DNA of 64,000 nucleotides from Algoriphagus lacus (GTDB lineage Bacteria > Bacteroidota > Bacteroidia > Cytophagales > Cyclobacteriaceae): NCBI RefSeq assembly GCF_003583985.1, contig NZ_QXML01000005.1:275680-339679 (forward strand). Reading direction: 5' to 3'. How positions within the stretch are numbered: the stretch's first letter is position 1; every line of letters starts with the position of its first letter. A model generated the notes under the pieces. The model worked only from the letters and a program-made list of their open reading frames with translations. It made no database searches and was not told where the DNA came from. Of this stretch, positions 24,889 through 33,263 are shown in pieces. Both the position numbers and the translations under genes were made by a program.

Positions 24889-25599
24889 CTATTTAACCCC
24901 TACCAAAAAACCTCTTCCGTCGACTTTTACTACCAATTCATACAAGTCCAAAGTCAGGCAAAAATCAATATCTGATTCTATTCCATGGTTTTGCAGGCGC
25001 TTTGCATGGGAAGCCTGAGACAGGTAACTTTTTAGATCATGGCCTTCTTTTTCAAAAAGGGATTTCATAGCCAAAGCCCCATCTTCATCGGCATAATGCG
25101 TCGATTCCAAGGACTTAACCAAAGCACCGGCATAGAGGGAATCCTCCAGATTAAAACGGCCCTTCCATCCAGCACAGTGGATCAAGACGTCTTTTTCTTT
25201 TTTCTGGATGTAGGTGACAGTCGCCTGAAGATTTGGAAAAGATCCGATTAGGATTTCTTGAGCACCTCGGGACTTTTCGATGGCCTGAGTCCCATTGGTC
25301 GTAGTCATGGCAAGCTTTCGGCCTGAATAGTTACCTTGGAGATAGGCCACGGGGGAATTCCCCATTTCAAAACCCGGAGCTGTAAGTCCATTTCGCTCAC
25401 CTCCGATCAGGAAACCTTTGTCCTGCATTTTTCGACAGGCCTCCAAATCGGCAAAGGGAAGAATTTCCCGAACTCCATGTGCCAAGGCGGCAACCATGGT
25501 GGAAGTGGCTCTAAAAATATCCACCACCACCACAATTTTGCCTCGCAACTCATGCAAGTGAATCAGCTCAGGGCTGAAGCAAACCTCAATTTTATTCAT
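24889..25599 (-). CDS. comB: 2-phosphosulfolactate phosphatase-like protein (ComB)
   Basis: 236 residues of the ComB family, which dephosphorylates 2-phosphosulfolactate to sulfolactate in coenzyme M synthesis. Seen: VVVDIFRATSTMVAAL near 27, IGGERNG, FEMGNSPVAY, TTTNGTQAI and CAGWKGRFNLEDSLYAGA, all conserved in the family. Its ATG overlaps the gcvT stop in TAATG, so both are in one operon. Bacteroidota do not make coenzyme M, so the product may serve sulfonate or sulfonolipid metabolism; that is speculation. Confidence 0.88.
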   Translation of the reverse strand: MNKIEVCFSPELIHLHELRGKIVVVVDIFRATSTMVAALAHGVREILPFADLEACRKMQDKGFLIGGERNGLTAPGFEMGNSPVAYLQGNYSGRKLAMTTTNGTQAIEKSRGAQEILIGSFPNLQATVTYIQKKEKDVLIHCAGWKGRFNLEDSLYAGALVKSLESTHYADEDGALAMKSLFEKEGHDLKSYLSQASHAKRLQNHGIESDIDFCLTLDLYELVVKVDGRGFLVGVK

Positions 25600-26693
25600 T
25601 AAGCCTTCAGAAGTGGAAGTTTTTCGACCTGAGCTTTCAAGTTTTTATTACGGATTTGGATAAAAATCTCAGTTCCGGGCTTGCTGAATTCAGTTTTGAC
25701 ATAGCCCATACCGATACCTACGCCCATACTTGGAGACTGAGTTCCTGAAGTCACCTCACCGATTACTTCTCCAGCTGAATCCACAATAGGATAGTGACCT
25801 CTTGGAATACCTCGCTCCTGCATGATAAACCCAACCAATTTCCGGGAAACTCCCTCCTCTTTCTGTTTTTTCAGTGCTTCCGAATTGGTGAAATCCTTGG
25901 TGAATTTGGTGATCCAACCCAAACCTGCCTCAATTGGAGAAGTGGTGTCGGTAATGTCATTGCCATACAGGCAATAGCCCATTTCCAATCTCAAGGTATC
26001 TCTGGCACCTAATCCGATGGGCTTGATGTCAAAATCTTTTCCTGCTTCAAAAATCGACTTCCACACATGCTCGGCATCTGCATTTTTCACATAAATCTCA
26101 AATCCTCCCGCACCGGTGTAACCTGTACCTGAGATGATCACATCCTGAACACTGGCAAATTCACCCACAGTAAAATGGTAAAATTTCACTTCCGAAAGGT
26201 TGACCGGAGTCAATGACTCCACGGCTTCAATCGCTTTTGGACCTTGGACGGCAAACAAACAATACTCATCAGAAGCATTGGTCAACTTCGCTCCCATGGT
26301 ATTGAATTTATTTATCCAAGCCCAGTCTTTGTCGATGTTGGACGCATTGACAACGAGCATGTATTTTTCGTCAGAAAACTTGTAGACGATCAAATCATCC
26401 ACGATCCCGCCAGTCTCATTGGGAAAGCAGGAATACTGCGCCTGACCCACGACCAACTTGGACGCGTCATTGGAAGTCACTTTTTGGATCAATTCCAAGG
26501 CATGAGGGCCTTCCACAAAAAACTCACCCATGTGAGAAACGTCAAACACTCCTACCCCATTTCGCACGCAGAGATGCTCTTCGTTGTCCGAACTGTAGCG
26601 CACGGGCATGTTGAAGCCTGCGAAAGGAACCATTTTGCCACCAAGGGCTACATGAAGGTCATTTAAAGGAATGTTTTTGACTGGATTTTCCAT
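25599..26693 (-). CDS. gcvT: Aminomethyltransferase, glycine cleavage T protein
   Basis: 364 residues, the T protein that transfers the methylene group from the H protein to tetrahydrofolate. Seen: [25 protein letters not shown] near 50, the folate-binding region [26 protein letters not shown] and [13 protein letters not shown], then the C-terminal [20 protein letters not shown] 26693 fits the family start. A perfect -7 box lies 23 bases upstream. gcvP and gcvH are not in the window. comB is cotranscribed. Confidence 0.96.
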   Translation of the reverse strand: MENPVKNIPLNDLHVALGGKMVPFAGFNMPVRYSSDNEEHLCVRNGVGVFDVSHMGEFFVEGPHALELIQKVTSNDASKLVVGQAQYSCFPNETGGIVDDLIVYKFSDEKYMLVVNASNIDKDWAWINKFNTMGAKLTNASDEYCLFAVQGPKAIEAVESLTPVNLSEVKFYHFTVGEFASVQDVIISGTGYTGAGGFEIYVKNADAEHVWKSIFEAGKDFDIKPIGLGARDTLRLEMGYCLYGNDITDTTSPIEAGLGWITKFTKDFTNSEALKKQKEEGVSRKLVGFIMQERGIPRGHYPIVDSAGEVIGEVTSGTQSPSMGVGIGMGYVKTEFSKPGTEIFIQIRNKNLKAQVEKLPLLKA

Positions 26694-26716
26694 ATTTGGG
26701 TCGTTTTTAACGTGGG

Positions 26717-26724
26717 CAAAGGTA
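26717..26724 (-). promoter_or_regulatory. -7 promoter box TACCTTTG of gcvT
   Basis: Perfect TAnnTTTG on the minus strand, 23 bases before the gcvT start. Confidence 0.5.
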
Positions 26725-26781
26725 AGGATTGAGGGCGATTTGGACGCTGTGAAAAATGATTTTATCCCAAAGTATTTACAT

Positions 26782-26809
26782 AAAAAAAGCAGCTTTTTGA
26801 GCTGCTTTT
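26782..26809 (-). terminator. Terminator of the IscA-like gene
   Basis: A 10-bp stem (AAAAGCAGCT 26785-26794 with 26800-26809), a 5-base loop and, on the minus strand, seven T at the end. It keeps the IscA-like gene separate from gcvT. Confidence 0.9.
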
Positions 26810-26835
26810 AATAGAGTTTGTAAAATGGATTATAA

Positions 26836-27162
26836 TTAAACCGAGAAGCTTTCCCCGCATCCGCAGGTACGGCTCGCATTTGGATTGACAAACTGGAATC
26901 CTTTGCCATTGAGGCCATCTGAAAACTCCAAGGTCGTGCCGGCAAGGTACAGCAGGCTTTTTCGATCCACTAGGATTTTGACTCCTTTGTCTTCGAAGAC
27001 ATGGTCGGTATCCGCCAGCGTGGCATCAAATCCCAGATCATACATCAAGCCGGAACAACCCCCGCCTTTCACAGAAACCCGGATATTTTCATTTTCAGCC
27101 CGGCCCTCCTCTTTCTTCAGTTCGAGAATTCTCTCTTTGGCTTTGTCAGAAACGGTGATCAT
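26836..27162 (-). CDS. A-type iron-sulfur carrier (IscA/ErpA/HesB family)
   Basis: 108 residues, an A-type scaffold or carrier that passes Fe-S clusters to apoproteins. All three cluster cysteines are present: KGGGCSGLMYDLGF near residue 36 and RTCGCGESFSV at the C-terminus. Also seen: FQFVNPNA and the ILVDRKSLLYLAGTTLE strand-helix unit. No suf or isc genes are in the window. A second, cysteine-poor relative is encoded at 33264. A TATCTTTG box lies 74 bases upstream. Confidence 0.95.
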   Translation of the reverse strand: MITVSDKAKERILELKKEEGRAENENIRVSVKGGGCSGLMYDLGFDATLADTDHVFEDKGVKILVDRKSLLYLAGTTLEFSDGLNGKGFQFVNPNASRTCGCGESFSV

Positions 27163-27236
27163 ACTTTTATACCTTTACTTATTGATATTGCTTTCGAATG
27201 TGTGGAAAACACACCCCATTTGAAAAAGATTCAACC

Positions 27237-27244
27237 CAAAGATA
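27237..27244 (-). promoter_or_regulatory. -7 promoter box TATCTTTG of the IscA-like gene
   Basis: Perfect TAnnTTTG on the minus strand in the 94-bp divergent spacer; 74 bases before the ATG at 27162. Confidence 0.45.
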
Positions 27245-27256
27245 CAAAATAACCTC

Positions 27257-27658
27257 ATGAGGAAAATTGAACATATCGGAATTGCTGTCAAAGATCTTGA
27301 AAAATCCAATGAGCTCTTTCGAAAACTCCTTGGAAAAGAACACTTTAAAACTGAAACTGTGGAAGGTGAAGGCGTAGAAACCAGCTTTTTCCAGGTAGGA
27401 GAAACCAAGGTAGAATTGCTTCAAGCCACCCGTTCGGACAGCCCTATTGCCAAGTACTTGGAGAAAAAATCGGAAGGCATACACCACATTGCCTTTGATG
27501 TGGAAGACATTCACGCTGAAGTAGCCCGACTCCAAGCCGATGGATTTGAAATCCTGAATGAAAGTCCAAAAGAAGGTGCCGACAATAAATTAGTGGTATT
27601 TTTGCACCCGCGAAGCACCAACGGGGTGTTGGTGGAATTGTGCCAGGAAAAAAAGTAG
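27257..27658 (+). CDS. mce: Methylmalonyl-CoA epimerase
   Basis: 133 residues of the VOC superfamily. Interconverts (R)- and (S)-methylmalonyl-CoA in the propionate/succinate route. Seen: IEHIGIAVKDLEKS at the start, HFKTETVEGEGV, SFFQVGETKVELLQ, EGIHHIAFDVEDI and NGVLVELCQ; the His and Glu residues in these strands are the usual metal ligands. The mutase and carboxylase partners are elsewhere. Its TAG stop codon lies inside the first unit of a heptad array. Confidence 0.95.
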   Translation: MRKIEHIGIAVKDLEKSNELFRKLLGKEHFKTETVEGEGVETSFFQVGETKVELLQATRSDSPIAKYLEKKSEGIHHIAFDVEDIHAEVARLQADGFEILNESPKEGADNKLVVFLHPRSTNGVLVELCQEKK

Positions 27659-27715
27659 GCAATTGGCAGTCGCAGTAAGCAGTCGGCGGTAGAAAGTCAG
27701 AAATCTGAAACCAAG
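27654..27715. repeat. Heptad-periodic array (unit AGTNNGC) starting at the mce stop codon
   Basis: About nine units of seven bases (one of six), the first being AGTAGGC with the mce stop TAG inside it, the second AATTGGC, and the later ones drifting toward AATCTGA. The rest of the spacer is unremarkable until a second array at 27783. Confidence 0.65.
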
Positions 27716-27782
27716 TTAGCCTGATCACCTGAGAGACGGGAGTCTCGAAGTCGAAGGCCCATCCAAAGCTTTGGGCAATGGC

Positions 27783-27817
27783 TCGTAAATCGTAATTCAA
27801 AAATCGTAAATCCAAAT
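27783..27817. repeat. Heptad-periodic array (unit TCGTAAA) ending at the thiL start
   Basis: Five units of exactly seven bases, two identical (TCGTAAA at 27783 and 27804). The last unit runs into the thiL ATG. Confidence 0.65.
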
Positions 27818-28844
27818 GTCAAATAAACGAACTGAAATAAGTGAATTGGGCGAGTTTGGCCTAATTGATCATCTGAATAGTCAAGTTAGGATCAAAAACA
27901 CATCAACCATCAAAGGTATAGGCGACGATGCCGCGGTGATAGAAGCCGGTGATCATGTCAAAGTGGTGACTACCGATCTGTTATTGGAAGGAGTACATTT
28001 TGATCTTTCTTATGCTCCATTGACTCACGTAGGATTCAAAGCGGTTGCGGTCAATGTTTCAGATGTGGCGGCGATGAACGCGATTCCCAAACAAATCACG
28101 GTAAGTATCGCGCTTTCCAATCGCTTTTCAGTGGAAGCGGTAGATGCACTTTATGAGGGAATCAATGCCGCCTGCGAACATTATGGGGTAGATTTGGTCG
28201 GAGGAGACACCACCGCTTCAAGAGGTGGATTGATTATTTCCGTCACTGCCATTGGCGAAGCAAAAAAAGAGCAACTCAGTTATCGATCCGGTGCTAAAGT
28301 CAATGACATTCTTTGCGTAACAGGGGATTTGGGAGCTGCATTGGTTGGCCTTCAAATTTTGGAGCGGGAAAAGCAGGTTTACCTAGCCAATCCGGATATG
28401 AAACCTGATCTGGAGAAATATACCGTTGTGACCAGCCGTCAGCTGAAGCCTGATGCTCGGATGGATATTATCCATGAACTGCGGGACTTGGGTGTAGTTC
28501 CAACCTCAATGATGGATGTTTCGGACGGGTTGGCTTCAGAGATTTTCCATATCTGCAAAGCATCCCAAGTTGGTGCAACGATTTACGAGGACAAACTCCC
28601 GATTGACAAGCAGACCTTTGACACGGCAGTTGAGCTGAATTTGGATCCGATTACCTGTGTCCTGAATGGCGGAGAGGACTACGAGTTACTTTTCACTATC
28701 GATCAAAAGGACTTTGCTAAGCTGGAAAAGCATCCCGATATCCACTTTATCGGTCACATCACCAAACCGGAAGAAGGAAAGTACCTGGTAACAAAAAGCG
28801 GAACCGCAGTGCAATTGAAAGCCCAAGGCTGGAAGCATTTTTGA
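27816..28844 (+). CDS. thiL: Thiamine-monophosphate kinase
   Basis: 342 residues; phosphorylates thiamine monophosphate to the active diphosphate using ATP. Seen: GIGDDAAVIEAGD near 30, TTDLLLEGVHFDL, AVNVSDVAAMNAIP, DLVGGDTTASRGGL, VTGDLGAALVGL, MMDVSDGLASEIFHI and NGGEDYELLFT, all metal and nucleotide-binding motifs of the PurM-like ThiL family. Preceded by a spacer filled with heptad repeats. The next gene is convergent, one base away. Confidence 0.96.
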   Translation: MSNKRTEISELGEFGLIDHLNSQVRIKNTSTIKGIGDDAAVIEAGDHVKVVTTDLLLEGVHFDLSYAPLTHVGFKAVAVNVSDVAAMNAIPKQITVSIALSNRFSVEAVDALYEGINAACEHYGVDLVGGDTTASRGGLIISVTAIGEAKKEQLSYRSGAKVNDILCVTGDLGAALVGLQILEREKQVYLANPDMKPDLEKYTVVTSRQLKPDARMDIIHELRDLGVVPTSMMDVSDGLASEIFHICKASQVGATIYEDKLPIDKQTFDTAVELNLDPITCVLNGGEDYELLFTIDQKDFAKLEKHPDIHFIGHITKPEEGKYLVTKSGTAVQLKAQGWKHF

Positions 28845-28845
28845 T

Positions 28846-30330
28846 TCAAGGAAGCCTGTTTCTCATCAGGTAGTCCTGGGGTCTAATGCTGTCAGTCCGG
28901 TCATAGAGATAATTCCACTGCGACATGTAGTGATCTGCCGGAAGAAACTGATCTTTTCGCTCATCCAATTTTGCTTGCAACAGGTTCTCCAGTTCCAGTT
29001 GTAAACCCTTGAATTGAGGATTATCAACCAAGTTATTGAGTTGATAAGGGTCGGTTTGATTGTCATAAAGCAACCAGGGACCTTGCAGGTCTCTTACGTA
29101 GGTGTACCGGACTGTCCGAATCCCTCGGTATTCCCTACCCCCATTTGAAAATTGCCATTCGTGAAAAGGAACCGGAAGCATGATCAAGGTTCCATCCGAG
29201 GAAATATCCGAACCCTTCAGCAAGTCATCTGAGAAATCATTCCCTTCAATCGTTTTTGGGATGGGAATATCACTCAAACCCAAAAGTGTGGGGAGCAAAT
29301 CTGGCGTTCCTATTGGATTTTTTATCCATCGGGAAGTCGACCCTAATTTTTTAGGATAGCGAATCAGCAAAGGAACCTGAATGGACTCATCCCAAGGCCT
29401 TTGCTTTTTCAATACACCCTTAGACAGCAACATGTCCCCATGCTCGGAAGTGAAAACGACCAAGGTATTGTCTGCTATTCCCAGGCTGTCAAGAGCCCGA
29501 ATCAATTTTCCAAAAGCATAATCTACGGCCGTAGCATGGGCATAATACCCTGCCAAAACCCTTCTTGCACTGTCTTGCAGTTCCTCTGGCACATTAGGCC
29601 TGAGGGTCAATTGAGAGGCATTGTAAAGCTTTTTGAATTCATCAGGTGCTGAAAAATACGGGTCGTGAGGAGGCCCATAAGATAGTACTAGGGCAAAAGG
29701 CCGGGTTCTATTTTTCGAGATAAAACTTATTGCACTATCGGTCTGGGGAAACACATCATATCCCTGCCAGGTATGTTTTTCATCTTTTTCATCAAAGTAG
29801 AAGCTGTTGTTATAGTTGTGGGTGACTTCTCTGACTTTCCAATAGTCGAAGCCCTGTCTTCGGTCCGCCGGCACAGGCTTGTCTCTGCCGCTAAATGGAT
29901 CCTCCCCACGCTGATGCCCATTCAGATGCCATTTCCCAATGTAGCCGGTTTGGTATCCTTCATTTTTGTAGATCTCCCCTAAGGTCAAAGCCTCATTTGG
30001 AAGTGGCTTATCATTGTAAAAAATCCCATGTGTCAAAGGGTATTGGCCTGTCAGAAAACTAGCTCTCCATGGAGCACAGACGGGTAATGTTGCAATCGAA
30101 TTCTGAAAAATCAGGCTTTCCTGGGCAAATTGATCCAGATTGGGCGTTTTGATTTGCGTATTTCCTGCATAGCCCATTTCCTGAGCCCTCCATTGGTCAG
30201 CTAATATAAAAACGAGGTTAGGTTTTGATTGCTCAGCCCCAGAAGAATCAGTAACATATTGAGAATCCGGGGAATCGGAGTTCAAACAAAAAAATACAGT
30301 GGCAAGTAAATTCAAGAAAAAACTCATCAT
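28846..30330 (-). CDS. Secreted sulfatase (type I, formylglycine dependent)
   Basis: 494 residues with an N-terminal signal peptide (FFLNLLATVFFCL). The sulfatase fold is shown by PNLVFILADQWR (metal-binding Asp), the maturation motif CAPWRASFLTGQYP, whose Cys would be turned into formylglycine, TGYIGKWHLNG, SYGPPHDPY and VFTSEHGDML. This is a Cys-type sulfatase of subfamily S1 and needs an anaerobic or aerobic maturase not seen in the window. Substrates of such enzymes in marine Bacteroidota are often sulfated polysaccharides; the substrate here is unknown. No neighbouring glycan genes. Confidence 0.92.
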   Translation of the reverse strand: MMSFFLNLLATVFFCLNSDSPDSQYVTDSSGAEQSKPNLVFILADQWRAQEMGYAGNTQIKTPNLDQFAQESLIFQNSIATLPVCAPWRASFLTGQYPLTHGIFYNDKPLPNEALTLGEIYKNEGYQTGYIGKWHLNGHQRGEDPFSGRDKPVPADRRQGFDYWKVREVTHNYNNSFYFDEKDEKHTWQGYDVFPQTDSAISFISKNRTRPFALVLSYGPPHDPYFSAPDEFKKLYNASQLTLRPNVPEELQDSARRVLAGYYAHATAVDYAFGKLIRALDSLGIADNTLVVFTSEHGDMLLSKGVLKKQRPWDESIQVPLLIRYPKKLGSTSRWIKNPIGTPDLLPTLLGLSDIPIPKTIEGNDFSDDLLKGSDISSDGTLIMLPVPFHEWQFSNGGREYRGIRTVRYTYVRDLQGPWLLYDNQTDPYQLNNLVDNPQFKGLQLELENLLQAKLDERKDQFLPADHYMSQWNYLYDRTDSIRPQDYLMRNRLP

Positions 30331-30390
30331 GGCGGTTTTTTCATTGAAAATAAAGATCAGCGAGGATTAACCATCCTGCTCAATCGCAAG

Positions 30391-30843
30391 TCAAACCCTG
30401 TTTTTCGTATCGATCACAATTGTCACAGGTCCGTCATTGACCAGGCTGACTTTCATGTCTGCCCCAAATTCTCCCGTTCCGATTGATTTCCCTAATTCTG
30501 TCTCCAATGCCAGGATCATCTTTTCATACATGGGTATTGCGATATCAGGTTTAGCTGCTTTGATGTAAGAAGGCCGGTTTCCCTTTTTGGTGCTGGCGTG
30601 AAGAGTAAACTGGGAGATCAGCAGAATCTCCCCTCCAACTTCCAATACGCTGCGGTTCATAACGCCATTTTCATCCGGAAAAATCCGAAGGTTCACGATT
30701 TTCTTGGAGAGCCATTCGATGTCTTCGGCTCCATCCGCCTCCTCTACTCCCAACAAAACCATCAAACCCGTCCCGATTTGAGCCTTGATTTTTCCTTCGA
30801 TTTTTACCGAGGATTCGGATACACGTTGAATGACTGCAATCAT
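30391..30843 (-). CDS. dtd: D-aminoacyl-tRNA deacylase
   Basis: 150 residues; removes D-amino acids (and glycine) from tRNAs. The two active-site motifs are present: SQFTLHA near residue 78 and NDGPVTI near residue 137. Full family length. Its ATG overlaps the stop of the upstream NAD(P)-binding protein gene (4-bp overlap 30840-30843); it is the last gene of a five-gene operon. Confidence 0.97.
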   Translation of the reverse strand: MIAVIQRVSESSVKIEGKIKAQIGTGLMVLLGVEEADGAEDIEWLSKKIVNLRIFPDENGVMNRSVLEVGGEILLISQFTLHASTKKGNRPSYIKAAKPDIAIPMYEKMILALETELGKSIGTGEFGADMKVSLVNDGPVTIVIDTKNRV

Positions 30844-31559
30844 TTGCTGAGGTCTTGCATTTCACCGGAAGTGATCACTTCCACTGGATTGAAAACTGTT
30901 GTCAGGGCTTTTTTCACCATAGATTTAGCCACTTGATGATCATAAATCGGCCGGTAATTTTTAAAGAGTTTCAGCCATACCATTGGCTTCATGAAAACGG
31001 TCGCTACTAGTTCGCCAAATCGAAACTCATGCCTCTGACCCAATAAAAGCGAGGGTCTAAACAATCCCAAATAGTCAAATTGAAAGCTTTTAAGATCCTC
31101 TTCAGTTTCTCCTTTGACTTTGTTGTAAAAGATCGAAGATTTGGCATCAGCGCCCATGGCGGAAACATACAGGAATTTTTTCGCTCCAAGTTTTTTCGCC
31201 CACTTGGCAAATCCTATCACCAAATCGTGATCAACTGCATAAAATTTCTCCTTTGACCCGGCTTGCTTGATGGTGGTACCCAAGGATGAAAAGGCATGGA
31301 TTTCAGCCTTGTTTCCCAAAATAGAATCCAATAAGGAATGATACTCCCCTCCAAAAGCCTGTGATTTGACTTTTTCTTCCCAGTCCCAAGAGTTGAGCTT
31401 TGCCAAATCCCCATCGATTTGGATGAGTTTATCATGCTTGAGGGCAAGTTTCCTTCGGCCTACACTTAGCACATATTCATAGGCTTTGCTATGAACCAAC
31501 TGGTGAAGCAACTGCATGCCAACCAGACCTGATGTACCTGAGATTAACGCGATTTTCAT
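30840..31559 (-). CDS. NAD(P)-binding Rossmann protein, TIP30/HTATIP2-like
   Basis: 239 residues, atypical SDR. Seen: GTSGLVGMQLL at residues 8-18 (nucleotide-binding), SVGRRKLALKH, FSSLGTTIKQAGS, KKFLYVSAMGADAKSSIFYNK with a YxxxK-like pair, and GLFRPSLLLGQR, which is the TIP30 family mark. Function in bacteria is not established. Overlaps by ATGA with both neighbours, so it is translated in one operon between a thioredoxin-like gene and dtd. Confidence 0.82.
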   Translation of the reverse strand: MKIALISGTSGLVGMQLLHQLVHSKAYEYVLSVGRRKLALKHDKLIQIDGDLAKLNSWDWEEKVKSQAFGGEYHSLLDSILGNKAEIHAFSSLGTTIKQAGSKEKFYAVDHDLVIGFAKWAKKLGAKKFLYVSAMGADAKSSIFYNKVKGETEEDLKSFQFDYLGLFRPSLLLGQRHEFRFGELVATVFMKPMVWLKLFKNYRPIYDHQVAKSMVKKALTTVFNPVEVITSGEMQDLSK

Positions 31560-32179
31560 GGAAGTAAAGTAGATTCAATTAAGGGAAAAAGCTCGGATTC
31601 GAGGTCATGATTTTTGTTTTTGGCGTACCAAAGGTGAATTTCTTCCAAAAATGCTGAATAGGGAAGTCCTTTGGCGTCATGTTTATATTCCTTATGCCGA
31701 TTCATCAGGTAGCTTGGCTTTGGTCCCCACATAAACAACTCCACTTTCAGATCCTGAGTAAAAGCAATCAACTTCGGAATGGACCGCGCCCCGTTGGTCA
31801 GGTAGGCATCCATGATCTCAGGATATTCGTCCCGCATAATTATTCTCAGGCTGATCAGTGGATTCAGCTCCTCCAACTTGGCCATGTAAGGAATGGACTG
31901 TGCCCCGTCTCCGCACCAGGCTTCGGTGATGACCAACCAAATTTGTGGTTCCCGGATAGATTCAATCAATTGGGCCATTTTTGAAGAAACCTTGGCCGTC
32001 TTGTTCCACCGGTTCATCCGCTGAAGACACATCCGGGTATAATCAAGGTAAGCCTGACTTTGATTTGCGCCGGTGGTGCGGTTTTCTGTCACCAACTGCT
32101 CTGTGAACCTGACAAAATCCGGATAAGAAAATGCTTTTTCGATCACCTGCAGGGTGACGGGATGGCTTAAAAACTCCAT
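31556..32179 (-). CDS. Thioredoxin-family protein with WCGD in place of the CxxC motif
   Basis: 207 residues. A helical N-terminal part (residues 1-75) precedes a thioredoxin fold with the sequence WLVITEAWCGDGAQSIPYM: the first redox cysteine is present, but the second is replaced, as WCGDG in place of WCGPC. The cis-proline loop ARSIPKLIAF is present. Such single-cysteine members are common in Bacteroidota, and their role is unclear. Overlaps the next gene by ATGA. The YkvA-like gene lies 31 bases upstream. Confidence 0.8.
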   Translation of the reverse strand: MEFLSHPVTLQVIEKAFSYPDFVRFTEQLVTENRTTGANQSQAYLDYTRMCLQRMNRWNKTAKVSSKMAQLIESIREPQIWLVITEAWCGDGAQSIPYMAKLEELNPLISLRIIMRDEYPEIMDAYLTNGARSIPKLIAFTQDLKVELFMWGPKPSYLMNRHKEYKHDAKGLPYSAFLEEIHLWYAKNKNHDLESELFPLIESTLLP

Positions 32180-32210
32180 GAACTATAATTTGGAAGACAA
32201 ACAGCGTTAC

Positions 32211-32624
32211 TCAAATCTGAGTTCGCTCCCATTCCAAAAAGCGCTCTACTTCGTCTTTTACCTTGGCATAAACTGCCAATACGACGGATATGTCATCCGC
32301 AAAACCAAAAAATCCGAGAAAATCAGGCACCAAGTCAATAGGCGAGAGAAAATAAACCAAAGCCAAAACGATCATTCCAAGGGTACTGACGGCGATTTTA
32401 TGCCCGCCAGTAACATGGGCCTTGATCATCCGGACAAAAATTGAGATCGGTGTTGTGATCAGTTTGACTTTAGGATGATCGGCAAGTTTGGCCAGCTTTT
32501 TTCCCACATTTTGGATCAACTCAACCGCCTTGTGCTCCTGACGGATAATCGCCTGGACCTGCTTACCAAAAAGAGATTTGGCTTTGTCGAGGATTTCTGT
32601 TGTCTTACCGGTGAGCGTTGTCAT
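32211..32624 (-). CDS. DUF1232/YkvA family membrane protein
   Basis: 137 residues. The DUF1232 core is seen as IVLALVYFLSPIDLVPDFLG (about residues 88-107) followed by GFADDISVVLAVYAKV; this is a short membrane-associated helix-turn family of unknown function. I chose ATG 32624, which is four bases after the stop of the preceding gene; a longer frame reaching 32753 would overlap that gene. Second gene of the five-gene operon. Confidence 0.85.
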   Translation of the reverse strand: MTTLTGKTTEILDKAKSLFGKQVQAIIRQEHKAVELIQNVGKKLAKLADHPKVKLITTPISIFVRMIKAHVTGGHKIAVSTLGMIVLALVYFLSPIDLVPDFLGFFGFADDISVVLAVYAKVKDEVERFLEWERTQI

Positions 32625-32628
32625 GGGT

Positions 32629-33150
32629 TTAGAAATAAAGTTGAATTTCTGATTTAACCTGGCGAAGTGCGTAAGTGATGGCGTCGTTTTTCCGATCCAA
32701 AGACTGGGCAAAGATGGCTCGCGCCAAATCCATTCCACTTGCCTCGGCTTCAAGTGACTGACGGCTGAGGTTCAAAATCGTGGTCACATCTTCTACTGCC
32801 CGTCTCACTGCCTCCCAGGTTTCTTCCGAAAAATAAACCTGCTGGCTCAAGTTGTGGTTGAACTCCTCTCGAACTTCCGCCAAAAGCATTGGGTGTAGTT
32901 CCGCCGCCGTAAACTGACTGGGATTGGATCGACGAACCAGATTATTGGGAGTTATGCGCTCCAGCAGCAAACAAAGACGCTCCGCTGCCTGAAGCCGAAT
33001 GGGAAGAACCACTTGGGTATTTTGAGTTTTTAGATCGACCAGCATTTTCTCCCGCTCTTTGGAGAGAAAAGACATGACGACCAAGTACATCCCATAAAGC
33101 ACTGCACCCGCAGGAAGGATAATTTTTAATAAATCCAGTAAGTATTCCAT
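32629..33150 (-). CDS. DUF7935-like conserved membrane-anchored protein
   Basis: 173 residues with one N-terminal membrane segment (LLKIILPAGAVLYGMYLVV) and a cytosolic helical part including IRLQAAERLCLLLERITP and a region rich in Arg and Glu. It resembles a Bacteroidota-specific family of unknown function; I am unsure of the family name. First gene of the operon leading to dtd. Confidence 0.7.
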   Translation of the reverse strand: MEYLLDLLKIILPAGAVLYGMYLVVMSFLSKEREKMLVDLKTQNTQVVLPIRLQAAERLCLLLERITPNNLVRRSNPSQFTAAELHPMLLAEVREEFNHNLSQQVYFSEETWEAVRRAVEDVTTILNLSRQSLEAEASGMDLARAIFAQSLDRKNDAITYALRQVKSEIQLYF

Positions 33151-33187
33151 TTCTGTGAATTAGTATTCGAATATCAGTATTTGGTAC

Positions 33188-33219
33188 TTGTCAAAAAACC
33201 GGCCGTTTCGATAATTTTG
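33188..33219 (+). promoter_or_regulatory. Promoter with -33 TTG and -7 box TAATTTTG
   Basis: TTG at 33188-33190 and TAATTTTG at 33212-33219, spaced by 21 bases, match the Bacteroidota promoter consensus. It lies 44 bases before the IscA-like gene at 33264. Confidence 0.6.
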
Positions 33220-33263
33220 ACAGAACTTCTGAACCAAAGACCGGAAAAACCGATTTTCCTTTC

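Noticed and set aside
32211..32753. Longer frame of the YkvA-like protein
   Set aside because: The extra 43 residues overlap the preceding gene; ATG 32624 follows its stop by four bases.
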